Source: JAGOBP01 sp964550855 (GTDB lineage Bacteria > Chloroflexota > Anaerolineae > Fen-1058). Taken from it: a DNA stretch of 64,000 nt. This document shows positions 8,700 through 17,461 of the stretch, in pieces. The stretch covers positions 36,914 through 100,913 of the forward strand of contig CAZKBQ010000009.1 in assembly GCA_964550855.1 (NCBI GenBank), written 5' to 3'. Below the pieces are notes generated by a model. The model did not search any database and was not told the DNA's origin. It saw only the letters and a list, made by a program, of their open reading frames with translations. The position numbers and the translations under genes were made by a program. Position 1 is the stretch's first letter. Each line of letters begins with the position of its first letter.

Positions 8700-10053
8700 G
8701 GCGCGCGTGACGACTCTATCCGTTGATCGCCGTTGGTTGCGCGCCATACCGATCGGGTTGTATCTAGTGCTCAGTGCATTGTACTTGCTGGCCGTGCCGC
8801 CCGGCGAAGCCCCCGACGAGCCTTCGCATCTGCAGTGCATCGAGCAGGTCAGCCTGCTGGGACGCCTGCCCGAAGTTGAACCCAGGCCCACCGGCGTGTG
8901 GTGGTCGCGCACGCATGTAATCAGCGGCTATCTGTGTCAACACCTGCCGCTGTATTATCTGATCGCGGGCGGGATTCAGCAAGCCGTTCACGCCCTGACC
9001 AACACGCCCATCCATTTTGAGTTTCCGCCCAACTACCCGCAAGGCCCGCAGCCTGCGATGTTTCAACATGCCCGGCCAGCACTGGCGCTGAGCGATTCGC
9101 CCGCGGTGTTAGCCCTGCGCGTGCTATCCATCGGGCTGGGATTGGTCACGGTGTGGACGGCTTACCGCGTCACGCGCTCCATTCTACCAGACAACGCGCC
9201 CGGCTGGCCGGCTGTGGCCGCCGCGACGCTGGTCGCGGGCTGGCCGCAATTCCTGTTTATGAGCCGTGCGATCAACAACGATGTGCTGGCGACGGCGCTG
9301 GCCGCGCTGGTGCTGTTGATCCTGCTGCCGGTGGGTCGTCCGCGCCGATTGATCTTCGCGACGATTACGGCCTGCCTGGCTGTGCTGGCCAAGCTCAACA
9401 TGATCTTCACGCTGGGGGCTGTCGGCGCGGCCTATCTCATCGAGTTTGCGGCCTATCGCGATCAACGCCGCGCTTATGCCTTCTCGGCCGCCATCAGCGT
9501 CGGGGTCAGCGTGGGCGCGGCGGCGCTCACCCTCTTACAGCCCACGGTGGGCGCCCATCTGGTGCGTGATCTGCAGGCCTTCAACGGCAGCGCGCCGCAG
9601 GCCCTCACCCTCACTTACTGGCTGGATGTGCTGGGCTGGTCGATGAGTTCGGGGTATGCGCGGCTGGGCTGGATGAATGTGCCGGCTCCCGACTGGCAGG
9701 CGCTGGCGTGGTGGGTGTTCATCGGCGTCACGGCACTGATCGGCGCGGTAACAGCTGTGCGCAACGCGACCGATCGACCTCGGCGCGTCCGGTTGATGGT
9801 GCTGGGCGTCTGGGCGCTGGCCGTGCTGGCCGCTTACGTGAAGCTCAACTTAAGCCGCTTCCAGCCACAGTTCCGCTACGTTTTTGCGTTGCTGCCGGTG
9901 CTGACGGCGGTTGCGGCCATCGGCTACCATCGCTTGCTGCCCTCATCATCTCGCGCGCAGCGGGCCAGCTTACTGGGCCTGGCCCTGGCGCTGCTGGCAA
10001 TCAACGTCTGGATCGTCTTCGGCTTGATCGCGCCAACCTACGCGAGCGGTTGA
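8698..10053 (+). CDS. Polytopic membrane protein, DUF2142/GT-C-like
   Basis: 451 aa with roughly ten hydrophobic helices. The first periplasmic loop begins PPGEAPDEPSHLQ, matching the PxEAPDExxH pattern of DUF2142-type membrane proteins, which resemble GT-C glycosyltransferases with acidic residues in loop 1. The start is either ATG 8698 or GTG 8707; no Shine-Dalgarno sequence precedes either. It is divergent from the glycan operon and may add another sugar to the same product (inference from position). No soluble C-terminal domain. Confidence 0.7.
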   Translation: MARVTTLSVDRRWLRAIPIGLYLVLSALYLLAVPPGEAPDEPSHLQCIEQVSLLGRLPEVEPRPTGVWWSRTHVISGYLCQHLPLYYLIAGGIQQAVHALTNTPIHFEFPPNYPQGPQPAMFQHARPALALSDSPAVLALRVLSIGLGLVTVWTAYRVTRSILPDNAPGWPAVAAATLVAGWPQFLFMSRAINNDVLATALAALVLLILLPVGRPRRLIFATITACLAVLAKLNMIFTLGAVGAAYLIEFAAYRDQRRAYAFSAAISVGVSVGAAALTLLQPTVGAHLVRDLQAFNGSAPQALTLTYWLDVLGWSMSSGYARLGWMNVPAPDWQALAWWVFIGVTALIGAVTAVRNATDRPRRVRLMVLGVWALAVLAAYVKLNLSRFQPQFRYVFALLPVLTAVAAIGYHRLLPSSSRAQRASLLGLALALLAINVWIVFGLIAPTYASG

Positions 10054-10142
10054 CGCCTCCAATCCACCGGTCTTCCTCGAGATGCCGCTGCCTCAGCGCG
10101 CCGCCCCGCTTAAATCAGCAGAACCCCTGAGTGAAGGCTGCC

Positions 10143-11963
10143 TCATCGCGCGGCGGGCGTGATGGGCAGGCCCGTCACACGGAAATTGTCGAAGCGGGCA
10201 TCCGATTTGGGTGTCACCTCGTACGGGATGGTGATGACGCCCACACCGGTCAGACCGGTGATCGAACCATCTGACCAGGTCAAATACGAGTAGCCGTTGG
10301 CGCCCACCGAAATCTGATCGGCGTTGCGCGTGACCTTCAGGTGATTGGGCGTGCCGTAATTGTTCAGGCCCGGCACCAGGCCGCCGTTGAGGTAGGTGTA
10401 GCCGTTCGCGTCGAAGCGATACAGTGCGAAGCCGCCGTAATCGGTGCTGACAATGAACAGGTAGTAGCGACTGAAGTCGGCTGTGACGCCGAAGATCAGC
10501 CCGTAGAATTTGCCAGGTGTGCCTTCCCAGCGCGCATCAACTTCCACCACGTAGTTCTGCCGACTGCAGGTGGGGGCGCGGAATGCATAGCTGTATCCGC
10601 TGTGCTTGCTGTAGACCCGGAACTCGCCGTTCAGATATTGCGACAGCACGTTCCCGTCTTCAACCACCAGCCAGCCGCTGGCGGGATTACTAAAATCATC
10701 AAAGTAATCCGGGCAGTTGTTGTAGTTGCGGGCCGTCATCGGTTGAAAGACTTGACGAATGGGATCGGCCGGATCAAACTCATAGGCCCCGATGTCGCAA
10801 CGCGCGACGGTGTCGCCGTCGCCATCCACCGGGCGCGGCCGGCCCCGTTGATCCGATGTGAGAACCTCGCCCTGATGATTCAAACAGCCGGCCGGATCAC
10901 CGTGATCGATGGCGGCGCTGCCGGCGAACAAGGCGTAGCTGCCGCCCAGCAGCAAGCCGTTCGCTTTCACGTTGAGCCGATCGCCGGTGGACGCCGTAAA
11001 CGAGCAGCCCGATGTCGTGCTGACGAGGTTATAGCCCTCACTGGTGAGGGCGCCGGCGCAGTCGGACTTGCCCGCGTTGCGCACACGATTATCCGCAATC
11101 AGGCTGTTGCGCAACGTCAGCGCACCCACGTTGTTTGCCACACCGGCCCCGCTCAGGCCGCCTTCGTTCTCAGTCACTGTGACATTATTGAGTTCGACAC
11201 TGCCGCCATAATAGTTGTACACTCCGCACCCGCTGAAGCCGCAGGTGTTGCGACTGATGGTGCTGTTGTCCAGCACCACCGTCCCCCACGAGTTGTACAG
11301 GCCGCCTACCAGTCCACCGCCCGATGAGTTGTGCCCGATAAATGAATTGATCACGCTCAGCTGGCTGCCCACATTGTAAATGCCGCCAACGTCGCTGATG
11401 ATCTGGCTGCCGGTGATCGTCATCACCCCGGCGTTGACGATGCCGCCTTTTTCGGAAAAGCTGTTGTTATCCGCCACGATGGAATTGGTCAGGGTCAACA
11501 CGCCATTGTTCTGGATGCCGCCCGCTTCGTTGTCGTTGACGGGGTGATAACCGTGTCGCACGGTAAACCGATCGAGACTGGCAGTTACGCCATTGCCCAC
11601 CGTCAGCCCGCGCCGCGTGGCTTCGCCATCGATAATCGATTCTCCGGTCTGCGCCGTAAACGCGGCATCCCAGCCGCCTGTCAGCGCGAGGTCTTTGTCA
11701 ATGACCACCACGGCTGTGCCTGCGGCGGCTGTGTAAACGCCCGCTGCTACTCGCACGCTATCGCCGGCCGCCGCCTTGCCGATGGCGGCGTTGATGGTGG
11801 CGCAGGGAGCGTTCGGCGAGAGGCAGTCATTGGCATCGCTGCCGCCTGGGGCCACATACCATCCATCCGATGCAAAAACTGTCCTGGACGCCAGCTGCAT
11901 CGCGATGATCCCCGACGCCATCAGCAGCATGGGAAACAGGACACGGACGAGTTGTCTCAACAT
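10143..11963 (-). CDS. Secreted beta-helix protein with C-terminal jelly-roll-like domain
   Basis: 606 aa. Start placed at ATG 11963, preceded by GAGGG at 5 nt and followed by a signal peptide (MLRQLVRVLFPMLLMASG). Mature protein begins SDGWYVAPGGSDANDC, the common opening of choice-of-anchor/beta-helix proteins. Residues about 100-350 are helical-coil repeats of the type LTNSIVADNNSF and LRNSLIADNRV; RGRPRPVDGDGD and CDIGAYEF close the helix, as is usual for this group. The last ~190 residues (DDFSNPASGWLVVEDG, WEGTPGKFYGLIFG, RFDNFRVTG) resemble a laminin-G/3-keto-disaccharide-hydrolase-like jelly roll, possibly glycan binding. Extracellular role unknown. Confidence 0.78.
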   Translation of the reverse strand: MLRQLVRVLFPMLLMASGIIAMQLASRTVFASDGWYVAPGGSDANDCLSPNAPCATINAAIGKAAAGDSVRVAAGVYTAAAGTAVVVIDKDLALTGGWDAAFTAQTGESIIDGEATRRGLTVGNGVTASLDRFTVRHGYHPVNDNEAGGIQNNGVLTLTNSIVADNNSFSEKGGIVNAGVMTITGSQIISDVGGIYNVGSQLSVINSFIGHNSSGGGLVGGLYNSWGTVVLDNSTISRNTCGFSGCGVYNYYGGSVELNNVTVTENEGGLSGAGVANNVGALTLRNSLIADNRVRNAGKSDCAGALTSEGYNLVSTTSGCSFTASTGDRLNVKANGLLLGGSYALFAGSAAIDHGDPAGCLNHQGEVLTSDQRGRPRPVDGDGDTVARCDIGAYEFDPADPIRQVFQPMTARNYNNCPDYFDDFSNPASGWLVVEDGNVLSQYLNGEFRVYSKHSGYSYAFRAPTCSRQNYVVEVDARWEGTPGKFYGLIFGVTADFSRYYLFIVSTDYGGFALYRFDANGYTYLNGGLVPGLNNYGTPNHLKVTRNADQISVGANGYSYLTWSDGSITGLTGVGVITIPYEVTPKSDARFDNFRVTGLPITPAAR

Positions 11964-12150
11964 GCTAACCCTCGATTCTTTCAGATGAATTATCCCGGTT
12001 GGCCGCACTCAACCAATCGAGAGGCGCGGCGCCCATCAGCGTACTCTTACGTCAGTATAGGGCGGCTGCGCCGCGCGCGTCAATTGACGAATGTCACCGC
12101 TGTGCGCGCCTCCGTCCAAAGTCCTAGATTCAGCTTGACCGGTTAGCGGA

Positions 12151-12201
12151 TTGACGCGCCGGGAAAAACCTGTACCATAGTCCTGACGGGCTGCCGTCAG
12201 G
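12151..12201 (+). promoter_or_regulatory. Promoter plus 5' leader hairpin for the lipoprotein hydrolase
   Basis: TTGACG (12151-12156) and TACCAT (12173-12178) are 16 bp apart, a sigma-70-like promoter with start near 12185. An almost coincident perfect hairpin, CCTGACGG-GCTG-CCGTCAGG (12182-12201), would sit at the very 5' end of the mRNA, just before the AAAGG ribosome site. Confidence 0.5.
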
Positions 12202-12217
12202 AAAGGTAGAAAACCGT

Positions 12218-13615
12218 ATGACTAAGTTGAGCCGTATTGTCCTCGCGTTGGTTCTCATCGCCGGTGTTGTGACCGCCTGTATGCCGCAACCGGCCGCCGC
12301 GCCGATGCCCACAGTTGCGCCCACGGCTGCCTCCCAGCCCACGCCCGACTCGGCCACGGCGCAGGATGCCATTGCCGCTACCAATCAATTGATCGGCCAG
12401 CTGGCTGCCGGCGACTACGCCGCGGCTGTCAGCCGCTTCGACGCCGACATGCTGGCGGCCCTGCCCGAAGCCAAGCTGAAGCAGGCGTGGGAGAGTCTCT
12501 CGCCGCAGTTTGGCGCTTATAAGGGCACCGTGGCCATTCAGCCGGCCGGCCGCAAAGATGCCTATGACATCGTGGTGGCCACGCTGGAGTTTGAGAAGGG
12601 CCGGCTGGGGTTGCGCGTCAGCGTCAACTCGGACACCGGCCAGATTGGCGGGTTGTTCTTCACCGCGGCCGATCAGCCTCCGGCGGCAGCCTACGAGCCG
12701 CCGGCCTACGTTGATACGAACAAATTCGTAGAACGTGACGTGACGGTGGGGGACGGCAGCAAGTGGGCGCTGCCCGGCACCCTGACCACGCCGAAGGGCG
12801 ACGGCCCGTTTCCGGCAGTGGTGCTGGTGCACGGTTCAGGGGCCAACGATCGAGACGAAACAATCGGGCCGAATAAGCCCTTCAAAGACATTACCTGGGG
12901 GCTGGCATCGCAGGGCATCGCCGTGCTGCGCTATGATAAACGCACCAAGGTATACGGCGACAAGATCGCGCTGCTCGATCAGTTCACGGTGAAGGAAGAA
13001 TCCATCGACGATGCGGCCGCCGCGGTGGAACTGCTGAAGCAAACGCCGAACATCGATCCACAGCGGGTGTATGTGCTGGGGCACAGTCTGGGTGGTTACC
13101 TGGCGCCGCGCATCGCGCAGGCCCGACCGGATATAGCCGGCCTCATCGTGCTGGCCGGCCTGACGCGCCCCATCGAAGATGCGATGCTGGAGCAGGTGAC
13201 GTACCTCTTCTCGCTCAACGGCACGTCAAACGCCGAGCAGCTGGCTGAGCTCAAAAAGCAGGTGGAAGCGGTCAAGGCCGTGTCTGCCGCCGAGGCCGCA
13301 GCTGGCACCCAGCTGCTCAATGCGCCTGCCTCATACTGGTTTGATTTGAAGGACTATCACCCCGCCGAGATGGCGCGCACTCAGACCGTGCCGATGCTGA
13401 TCCTGCAAGGTGAGCGCGATTATCAGGTAACGATGGTGGATTTTGAGAATTGGCGGGCAGCGCTGTCGGCGCGCAGCGATGTGCAATTCAAGTCGTATCC
13501 TGATCTCAACCATCTGTTCATCACGGGCGAGGGCAAGAGCCGTCCCGAAGAATATCAGCAGCCCGGCCACGTGGCGCAGGCCGTCGTCGACGACATCGCG
13601 GCGTGGGTGAAGTAG
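12218..13615 (+). CDS. Lipoprotein alpha/beta hydrolase with N-terminal DUF3887-like domain
   Basis: 465 aa. Lipoprotein signal ending AGVVTAC with the lipidated Cys at 21, then a Pro/Thr/Ala linker. Residues about 50-150 (ATNQLIGQLAAGDYAAAVSRFDADM) look like a DUF3887/NTF2-type domain that often precedes such hydrolases. The alpha/beta hydrolase domain has VVLVHGSGAND (oxyanion), GHSLGG with nucleophile Ser290, LQGERDYQVT (acid) and DLNHLF (His). Probably an extracytoplasmic esterase or acyl-peptidase-like enzyme; substrate unknown. Ribosome site AAAGG precedes the ATG, with a hairpin at the likely mRNA 5' end. Followed by an ABC exporter pair without obvious functional link. Confidence 0.8.
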   Translation: MTKLSRIVLALVLIAGVVTACMPQPAAAPMPTVAPTAASQPTPDSATAQDAIAATNQLIGQLAAGDYAAAVSRFDADMLAALPEAKLKQAWESLSPQFGAYKGTVAIQPAGRKDAYDIVVATLEFEKGRLGLRVSVNSDTGQIGGLFFTAADQPPAAAYEPPAYVDTNKFVERDVTVGDGSKWALPGTLTTPKGDGPFPAVVLVHGSGANDRDETIGPNKPFKDITWGLASQGIAVLRYDKRTKVYGDKIALLDQFTVKEESIDDAAAAVELLKQTPNIDPQRVYVLGHSLGGYLAPRIAQARPDIAGLIVLAGLTRPIEDAMLEQVTYLFSLNGTSNAEQLAELKKQVEAVKAVSAAEAAAGTQLLNAPASYWFDLKDYHPAEMARTQTVPMLILQGERDYQVTMVDFENWRAALSARSDVQFKSYPDLNHLFITGEGKSRPEEYQQPGHVAQAVVDDIAAWVK

Positions 13616-13648
13616 GGTTGGCCGGCCGTCGACCCGCGCCGTCATACG

Positions 13649-13690
13649 ACGTATTACGTATTGCGTATTACGTAAGGCGTGATACGCATC
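13649..13690. repeat. 7-bp phased intergenic array (6 units)
   Basis: Six consecutive heptamers in one register: ACGTATT, ACGTATT, GCGTATT, ACGTAAG, GCGTGAT, ACGCATC. Lies between the hydrolase stop and the ABC ATPase start; related arrays occur near 49.2, 50.5, 52.2 and 58.2 kb. Confidence 0.7.
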
Positions 13691-13702
13691 CAGCGAGGAC
13701 AC

Positions 13703-14632
13703 ATGATCCGCACCGAAGGTTTGACAAAAGAATTTCAGGGCGACAAGCGCACCGGCCGCATTCAGGCCGTGAAGGATCTGACGCTAGACATTCAGCGCGG
13801 CGAGGTGTTCGGTTTTCTGGGGCCGAACGGCGCGGGCAAGACGACCACCGTCCGCATGCTGGCGGCCTTAATCGCGCCGAGTGCCGGTCAGGCCTGGGTG
13901 AATGATCTCGAAGTCGGCAAGGACGATCAGGCCATCCGCGCCTCGATCGGCATTCTCACCGAACAGCCCGGCATGTACGATCGGCTGAGCGCCGAAAAGA
14001 ACCTGACGATCTATGCGCGGCTGTACGGCGTAAAGGACGCGCCCGGCCAGGTGGAGAAGTATCTGCGCATGTTGGGGTTGTGGGAACGCCGGCGCGATCC
14101 GGCCGGATCGTTCAGCAAGGGCATGAAGCAGAAACTGGCCATCGCCCGCGCCATCCTGCACGAGCCGCGCACGGTGTTTCTGGATGAGCCGACAGCCGGG
14201 CTGGACCCGGAAGCGGCCAAACTGGTGCGCGAATTCATCGAGGAGTTGAAGACCGAAGGGCGCACCATTTTCCTGTGCACGCATAATCTGGACGAAGCCG
14301 ATCGGTTGTGCGACCGCATCGCCGTGTTCAAGCAGCACCTCATCCGGGTGGATTCACCCGCCCGCCTGCGCGCAGCAGTGTTTGGCCGCACCATCGAATT
14401 TCGCCTGCGCGGGCTGACCCCGGCCATGACTGACAGCCTGAAACAGTTTGAGTTTGCCAGGTCGGTCGAGGTCGACAACGGCGCGCTGCGCGTGGGGCTG
14501 GACGATCCTGATTCGCAGAATCCGCTGATCGTGAAGGCGCTGGTGGAAGCGGGCGCTGAAGTGCAGTACGTCAGCGAAGTGCGCCATTCGCTGGAAGACG
14601 TGTACCTGTCGCTGATTAACGGGCAGAATTGA
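13703..14632 (+). CDS. ABC-2 type transporter ATP-binding protein
   Basis: 309 aa from ATG 13703, chosen because GAGG lies 5 nt upstream; the frame open from 13679 is formed by the intergenic heptamer array. Walker A GPNGAGKTT (40-48), signature variant FSKGMKQ, Walker B TVFLDEP and the H-loop LCTHN make a complete DrrA/NatA-type ATPase. About 80 C-terminal residues form the regulatory domain usual in this group. It pairs with the permease that begins 10 bp downstream. Probably exports a small molecule or sodium, or assists a membrane protein; substrate unknown. Confidence 0.88.
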   Translation: MIRTEGLTKEFQGDKRTGRIQAVKDLTLDIQRGEVFGFLGPNGAGKTTTVRMLAALIAPSAGQAWVNDLEVGKDDQAIRASIGILTEQPGMYDRLSAEKNLTIYARLYGVKDAPGQVEKYLRMLGLWERRRDPAGSFSKGMKQKLAIARAILHEPRTVFLDEPTAGLDPEAAKLVREFIEELKTEGRTIFLCTHNLDEADRLCDRIAVFKQHLIRVDSPARLRAAVFGRTIEFRLRGLTPAMTDSLKQFEFARSVEVDNGALRVGLDDPDSQNPLIVKALVEAGAEVQYVSEVRHSLEDVYLSLINGQN

Positions 14633-14642
14633 GAGGATCGCC

Positions 14643-15428
14643 ATGCGCATTCGAACCATCATCGACAAAGAGTGGGCCGAAGTCTTCAAGAACAAGCTGG
14701 TGCTGAGCGTGGTGCTGGCCATGCCGTTGATATTCATGGTCATGCCGCTGGTGCAGCTGGCCGTCACGCGCGACATCCCAGCCAGCCAAACCCACAATAT
14801 GCCGGGCAACATCGAAGCGCTGTGTCAGGCACAAAATCTGACCGACGTGGAATGCGTGCAGGGCTTCCTCGTCAATCAGTTCATGCTGTTGTTCCTGCTG
14901 CTGCCGCTGGCTATTCCGGTGACCATCGCCTCATACAGCATTGTGGGCGAAAAAGCCACGCGGTCGCTGGAGCCGCTGCTGGCCACGCCCACTTCCACCG
15001 CCGAGATCATCCTGGGCAAAGGGTTGGCCGCCGCGCTGCCGGCCGTTGTCGCCACCTGGTTGTCGTTTGCCATTTACATGGTGGCGGCGCGCTTCCTGGT
15101 GGTCAGCGACCGGGTGTACGCAGCCATCACCAACCCCATGTGGCTGGTGGGCATGATCTTCGTGGCGCCGCTGCTGTGTGTGCTGGCCGTGATGGTGGCC
15201 GTCATCATCTCGTCGCGCGTCAACGATCCGCGCGCCGCCGAGCAGCTGGGCTTTGTCGTGATGCTGCCCATTCTGGCGCTGTTCTTCGGCCAGATCTTCG
15301 GCGTCATCGCCTTGAACACGGCCAGCATGGCGCTGTTCGGCGTGGTGATGCTGGCGGTCGATGCGGCATTGGTGGCCGTGGCCGTCAGACTGTTCAGGCG
15401 CGAGACCATTCTGACCCAGTGGAAGTGA
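14643..15428 (+). CDS. ABC-2 type transporter permease
   Basis: 261 aa, about six hydrophobic helices. The first helix (VLSVVLAMPLIFMVMPLVQL) is followed by an extracytoplasmic loop with two Cys (EALCQAQNLTDVECVQ) that could form a disulfide, then IVGEKATRSLEPLLATPTSTAEIILGK, the cytoplasmic coupling segment characteristic of ABC-2 permeases of the NatB/YhaP kind. It forms a two-gene unit with the ATPase upstream (10-bp gap), together a half-transporter that would dimerise. Confidence 0.85.
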   Translation: MRIRTIIDKEWAEVFKNKLVLSVVLAMPLIFMVMPLVQLAVTRDIPASQTHNMPGNIEALCQAQNLTDVECVQGFLVNQFMLLFLLLPLAIPVTIASYSIVGEKATRSLEPLLATPTSTAEIILGKGLAAALPAVVATWLSFAIYMVAARFLVVSDRVYAAITNPMWLVGMIFVAPLLCVLAVMVAVIISSRVNDPRAAEQLGFVVMLPILALFFGQIFGVIALNTASMALFGVVMLAVDAALVAVAVRLFRRETILTQWK

Positions 15429-15469
15429 TCGGCGGCCGGGCGCGATTGCCTTTTGAATTCGGAAATGCT

Positions 15470-15495
15470 AAACTAGCGGCACGCGCCGCTAGTTT
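15470..15495. terminator. Perfect 11-bp palindrome after the ABC exporter
   Basis: AAACTAGCGGC (15470-15480), loop ACGC, GCCGCTAGTTT (15485-15495). It has the shape of a bidirectional terminator with short A/T ends but lacks a long T run; it lies 41 bp after the permease stop and 36 bp before the next start, so an operator is an alternative. Confidence 0.5.
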
Positions 15496-15531
15496 GCTGT
15501 GTGGCGCCGGTTACTGTGCAAGGAGACACCG

Positions 15532-16224
15532 ATGTCTGCCATTCCGCCCGACCAACCCAACGCCGCAGCCGGTGCTGCGCCTGCCCCGGCGCCCAGCGCG
15601 GTTGTGCCTGCTCCGCCTCCGCCGCCTGCAACTGTCATCTATGCCGCGCCGGCCAGCCCGCCGCCGGTCAGTCGCCCCCGGCGCTTCTGGAACGCCGTCA
15701 AGAACATCTCGCTGCTCGTATCGATGATCGTCAACCTGGTCCTCATCATCGTGGTCGTGATCCTGCTGAGCCAGGTGGGCAACATCAAGCTGACGCTGGC
15801 GAGTGTGCTGGGCCAGCTGGACTCCGCCTTTGAGGGGCTGGGCGCCTCCACCATTGAGGATTCCATTGCCATCAGTCAGCAGGTGCCGGTGAACTTTACC
15901 CTGCCGCTCGACCAGGACACGACGGTGGTGACCACCGGGCCGGTGCCCATCAACGTGCCGGCCACTTTCTCGCTGGGGCCATATGGCACCATCAACGGCA
16001 TCGTCAGCCTGCAGCTGGCGCCCGGCACGGCGCTGCCGGTGCACATCGCCATGAACGTGCCGGTCAGCAACTCCATCCCGGTGGTCTTCACACAACCGAT
16101 CGCGATCCCGCTGGCCGATAAGGGCCTGAGGCCGGTCGTGGAGAAGCTGCGCAGCGCCATCGGGCCGCTCATCACCCTGGTGCAGGACCTGCCCGACCGC
16201 TTTGTCATCTTCGGCTTCCAATAG
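15532..16224 (+). CDS. Proline-rich single-pass membrane protein of unknown function
   Basis: 230 aa from ATG 15532 (AAGGAGACACCG upstream). Residues 1-50 are Pro/Ala-rich and presumably cytoplasmic; FWNAVKNISLLVSMIVNLVLI starts the one transmembrane segment (about 52-80). The remaining ~150 residues are predicted outside, with beta-strand character (VPVNFTLPLDQDTTV, VPINVPATFSLGPYGT) and a C-terminal amphipathic helix. I do not recognise a named family. A preceding palindrome suggests its own transcript. Could be an envelope scaffold; this is only an inference from topology. Confidence 0.7.
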   Translation: MSAIPPDQPNAAAGAAPAPAPSAVVPAPPPPPATVIYAAPASPPPVSRPRRFWNAVKNISLLVSMIVNLVLIIVVVILLSQVGNIKLTLASVLGQLDSAFEGLGASTIEDSIAISQQVPVNFTLPLDQDTTVVTTGPVPINVPATFSLGPYGTINGIVSLQLAPGTALPVHIAMNVPVSNSIPVVFTQPIAIPLADKGLRPVVEKLRSAIGPLITLVQDLPDRFVIFGFQ

Positions 16225-16303
16225 CCGCGGGGACGTTTCACGTGAAACCCCGACGTGCCCGCCTGTCCGATCGAGCCATTCATCGGCTTAATTGAGGTGC
16301 CCC

Positions 16304-17458
16304 ATGTCCGACCTGCGCCGCATCTGCACCGACCTGCAGCCCCAAACTCTGACCCTGCTCAAAGCGCTGTGCGCCATCGAGTCGCCGTCTGACAACCCGG
16401 CCGCCGTGGACGCCTGCGCCGCGGTCGTCGCCGACCGGTTTCGCGCTTTGGGGGCAGTGGTCCAATCTTTGCCGGCGGCCGGCGGCCGGACGCATCTGTC
16501 AGCCGATTGGGCAGGCGAGCCAGCCGGCCACCGCGCCGCCGACGAGCGCCCGTTCCTGGCGGTGTGCCATCTGGACACGGTCTGGCCGATCGGCACGCTG
16601 GCGCACATGCCGCTGCGCGAAGCCGAGGGCAAGCTGTTCGGCCCCGGCGTCTACGACATGAAATCCGGCGTCGCCATCCTGTGGGCGGCACTGCGCGCCC
16701 TGCAAATCGCCGGGCAAGCCCCGCGCCGCCCGGTGCGTATGCTGTTCACCGCCGATGAAGAGCTCGGCAGCCCCACCTCACGCGCCCTCATCGAGGCCGA
16801 GGCGCCGCGTGCCGCGTTGGTGCTGGTGCTGGAACCCGCCATGGCCGGCGGCCAGCTGAAGACCTTCCGCAAGGGCGTGGGCGAATTCCACATCATCGCC
16901 CACGGCCGCTCGGCGCACGCCGGTGTCGATCACCAGAAGGGCATTAACGCCATCGAGGAACTCGCCCACCACATCGTGCGCCTGCAGCAGTTAACCGACT
17001 ACTCGCAGGGCACCACCGTCAACGTGGGCACCATCACTGGCGGCTCGGCCGGCAATGTGGTGCCAGATCGGGCTGAGATGACCGTGGACTTTCGCGTGTC
17101 ACGCATGAGCGAGATCGATCGCATCGTGCCGGCCATCGCCGGTCTGCAGCCGGTGGTGCCGGGGGCGCGGCTGGAGATAACCGGCGGGCTGAACCGTCCG
17201 CCGATGGAGCGAACGGCGACCATGGCGGCCACCTTTGAACGGGTGCGCCAGATCGGGCAGGGCATCGGGCTGCAGCTGGAGGAAGGCGCCACCGGCGGCG
17301 CCAGTGACGGTAATTTCACCGCCGCGCTGGGCATTCCCACACTGGACGGGCTGGGCGCACGCGGCGACGGCGCGCACGCCGTCCACGAGCACATTGTCAT
17401 CGACAGCCTGGCCGAGCGCGCGGCCCTGCTGGCCGCCATCTTCACAGAATGGGACTGA
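16304..17458 (+). CDS. M20 family zinc metallopeptidase (carboxypeptidase G2/ArgE-like)
   Basis: 384 aa; ATG 16304 preceded by GAGGT. Zinc ligand and catalytic motifs are in the expected order: AVCHLDTVW (H89, D91), YDMKSG (bridging Asp), TADEELGS (E152 general base, E153), an EP dyad in LVLEPAMAGG, and the C-terminal DGAHAVHEHI His ligand. The dimerisation domain lies between (GRSAHAGVDHQKGINAIEEL, VGTITGGSAGNVVP). Best fit is a cytoplasmic carboxypeptidase hydrolysing C-terminal glutamate or acylated amino acids. No signal peptide. Its stop is 3 bp from the stop of the convergent gene, with no terminator between. Confidence 0.88.
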   Translation: MSDLRRICTDLQPQTLTLLKALCAIESPSDNPAAVDACAAVVADRFRALGAVVQSLPAAGGRTHLSADWAGEPAGHRAADERPFLAVCHLDTVWPIGTLAHMPLREAEGKLFGPGVYDMKSGVAILWAALRALQIAGQAPRRPVRMLFTADEELGSPTSRALIEAEAPRAALVLVLEPAMAGGQLKTFRKGVGEFHIIAHGRSAHAGVDHQKGINAIEELAHHIVRLQQLTDYSQGTTVNVGTITGGSAGNVVPDRAEMTVDFRVSRMSEIDRIVPAIAGLQPVVPGARLEITGGLNRPPMERTATMAATFERVRQIGQGIGLQLEEGATGGASDGNFTAALGIPTLDGLGARGDGAHAVHEHIVIDSLAERAALLAAIFTEWD

Positions 17459-17461
17459 GCG

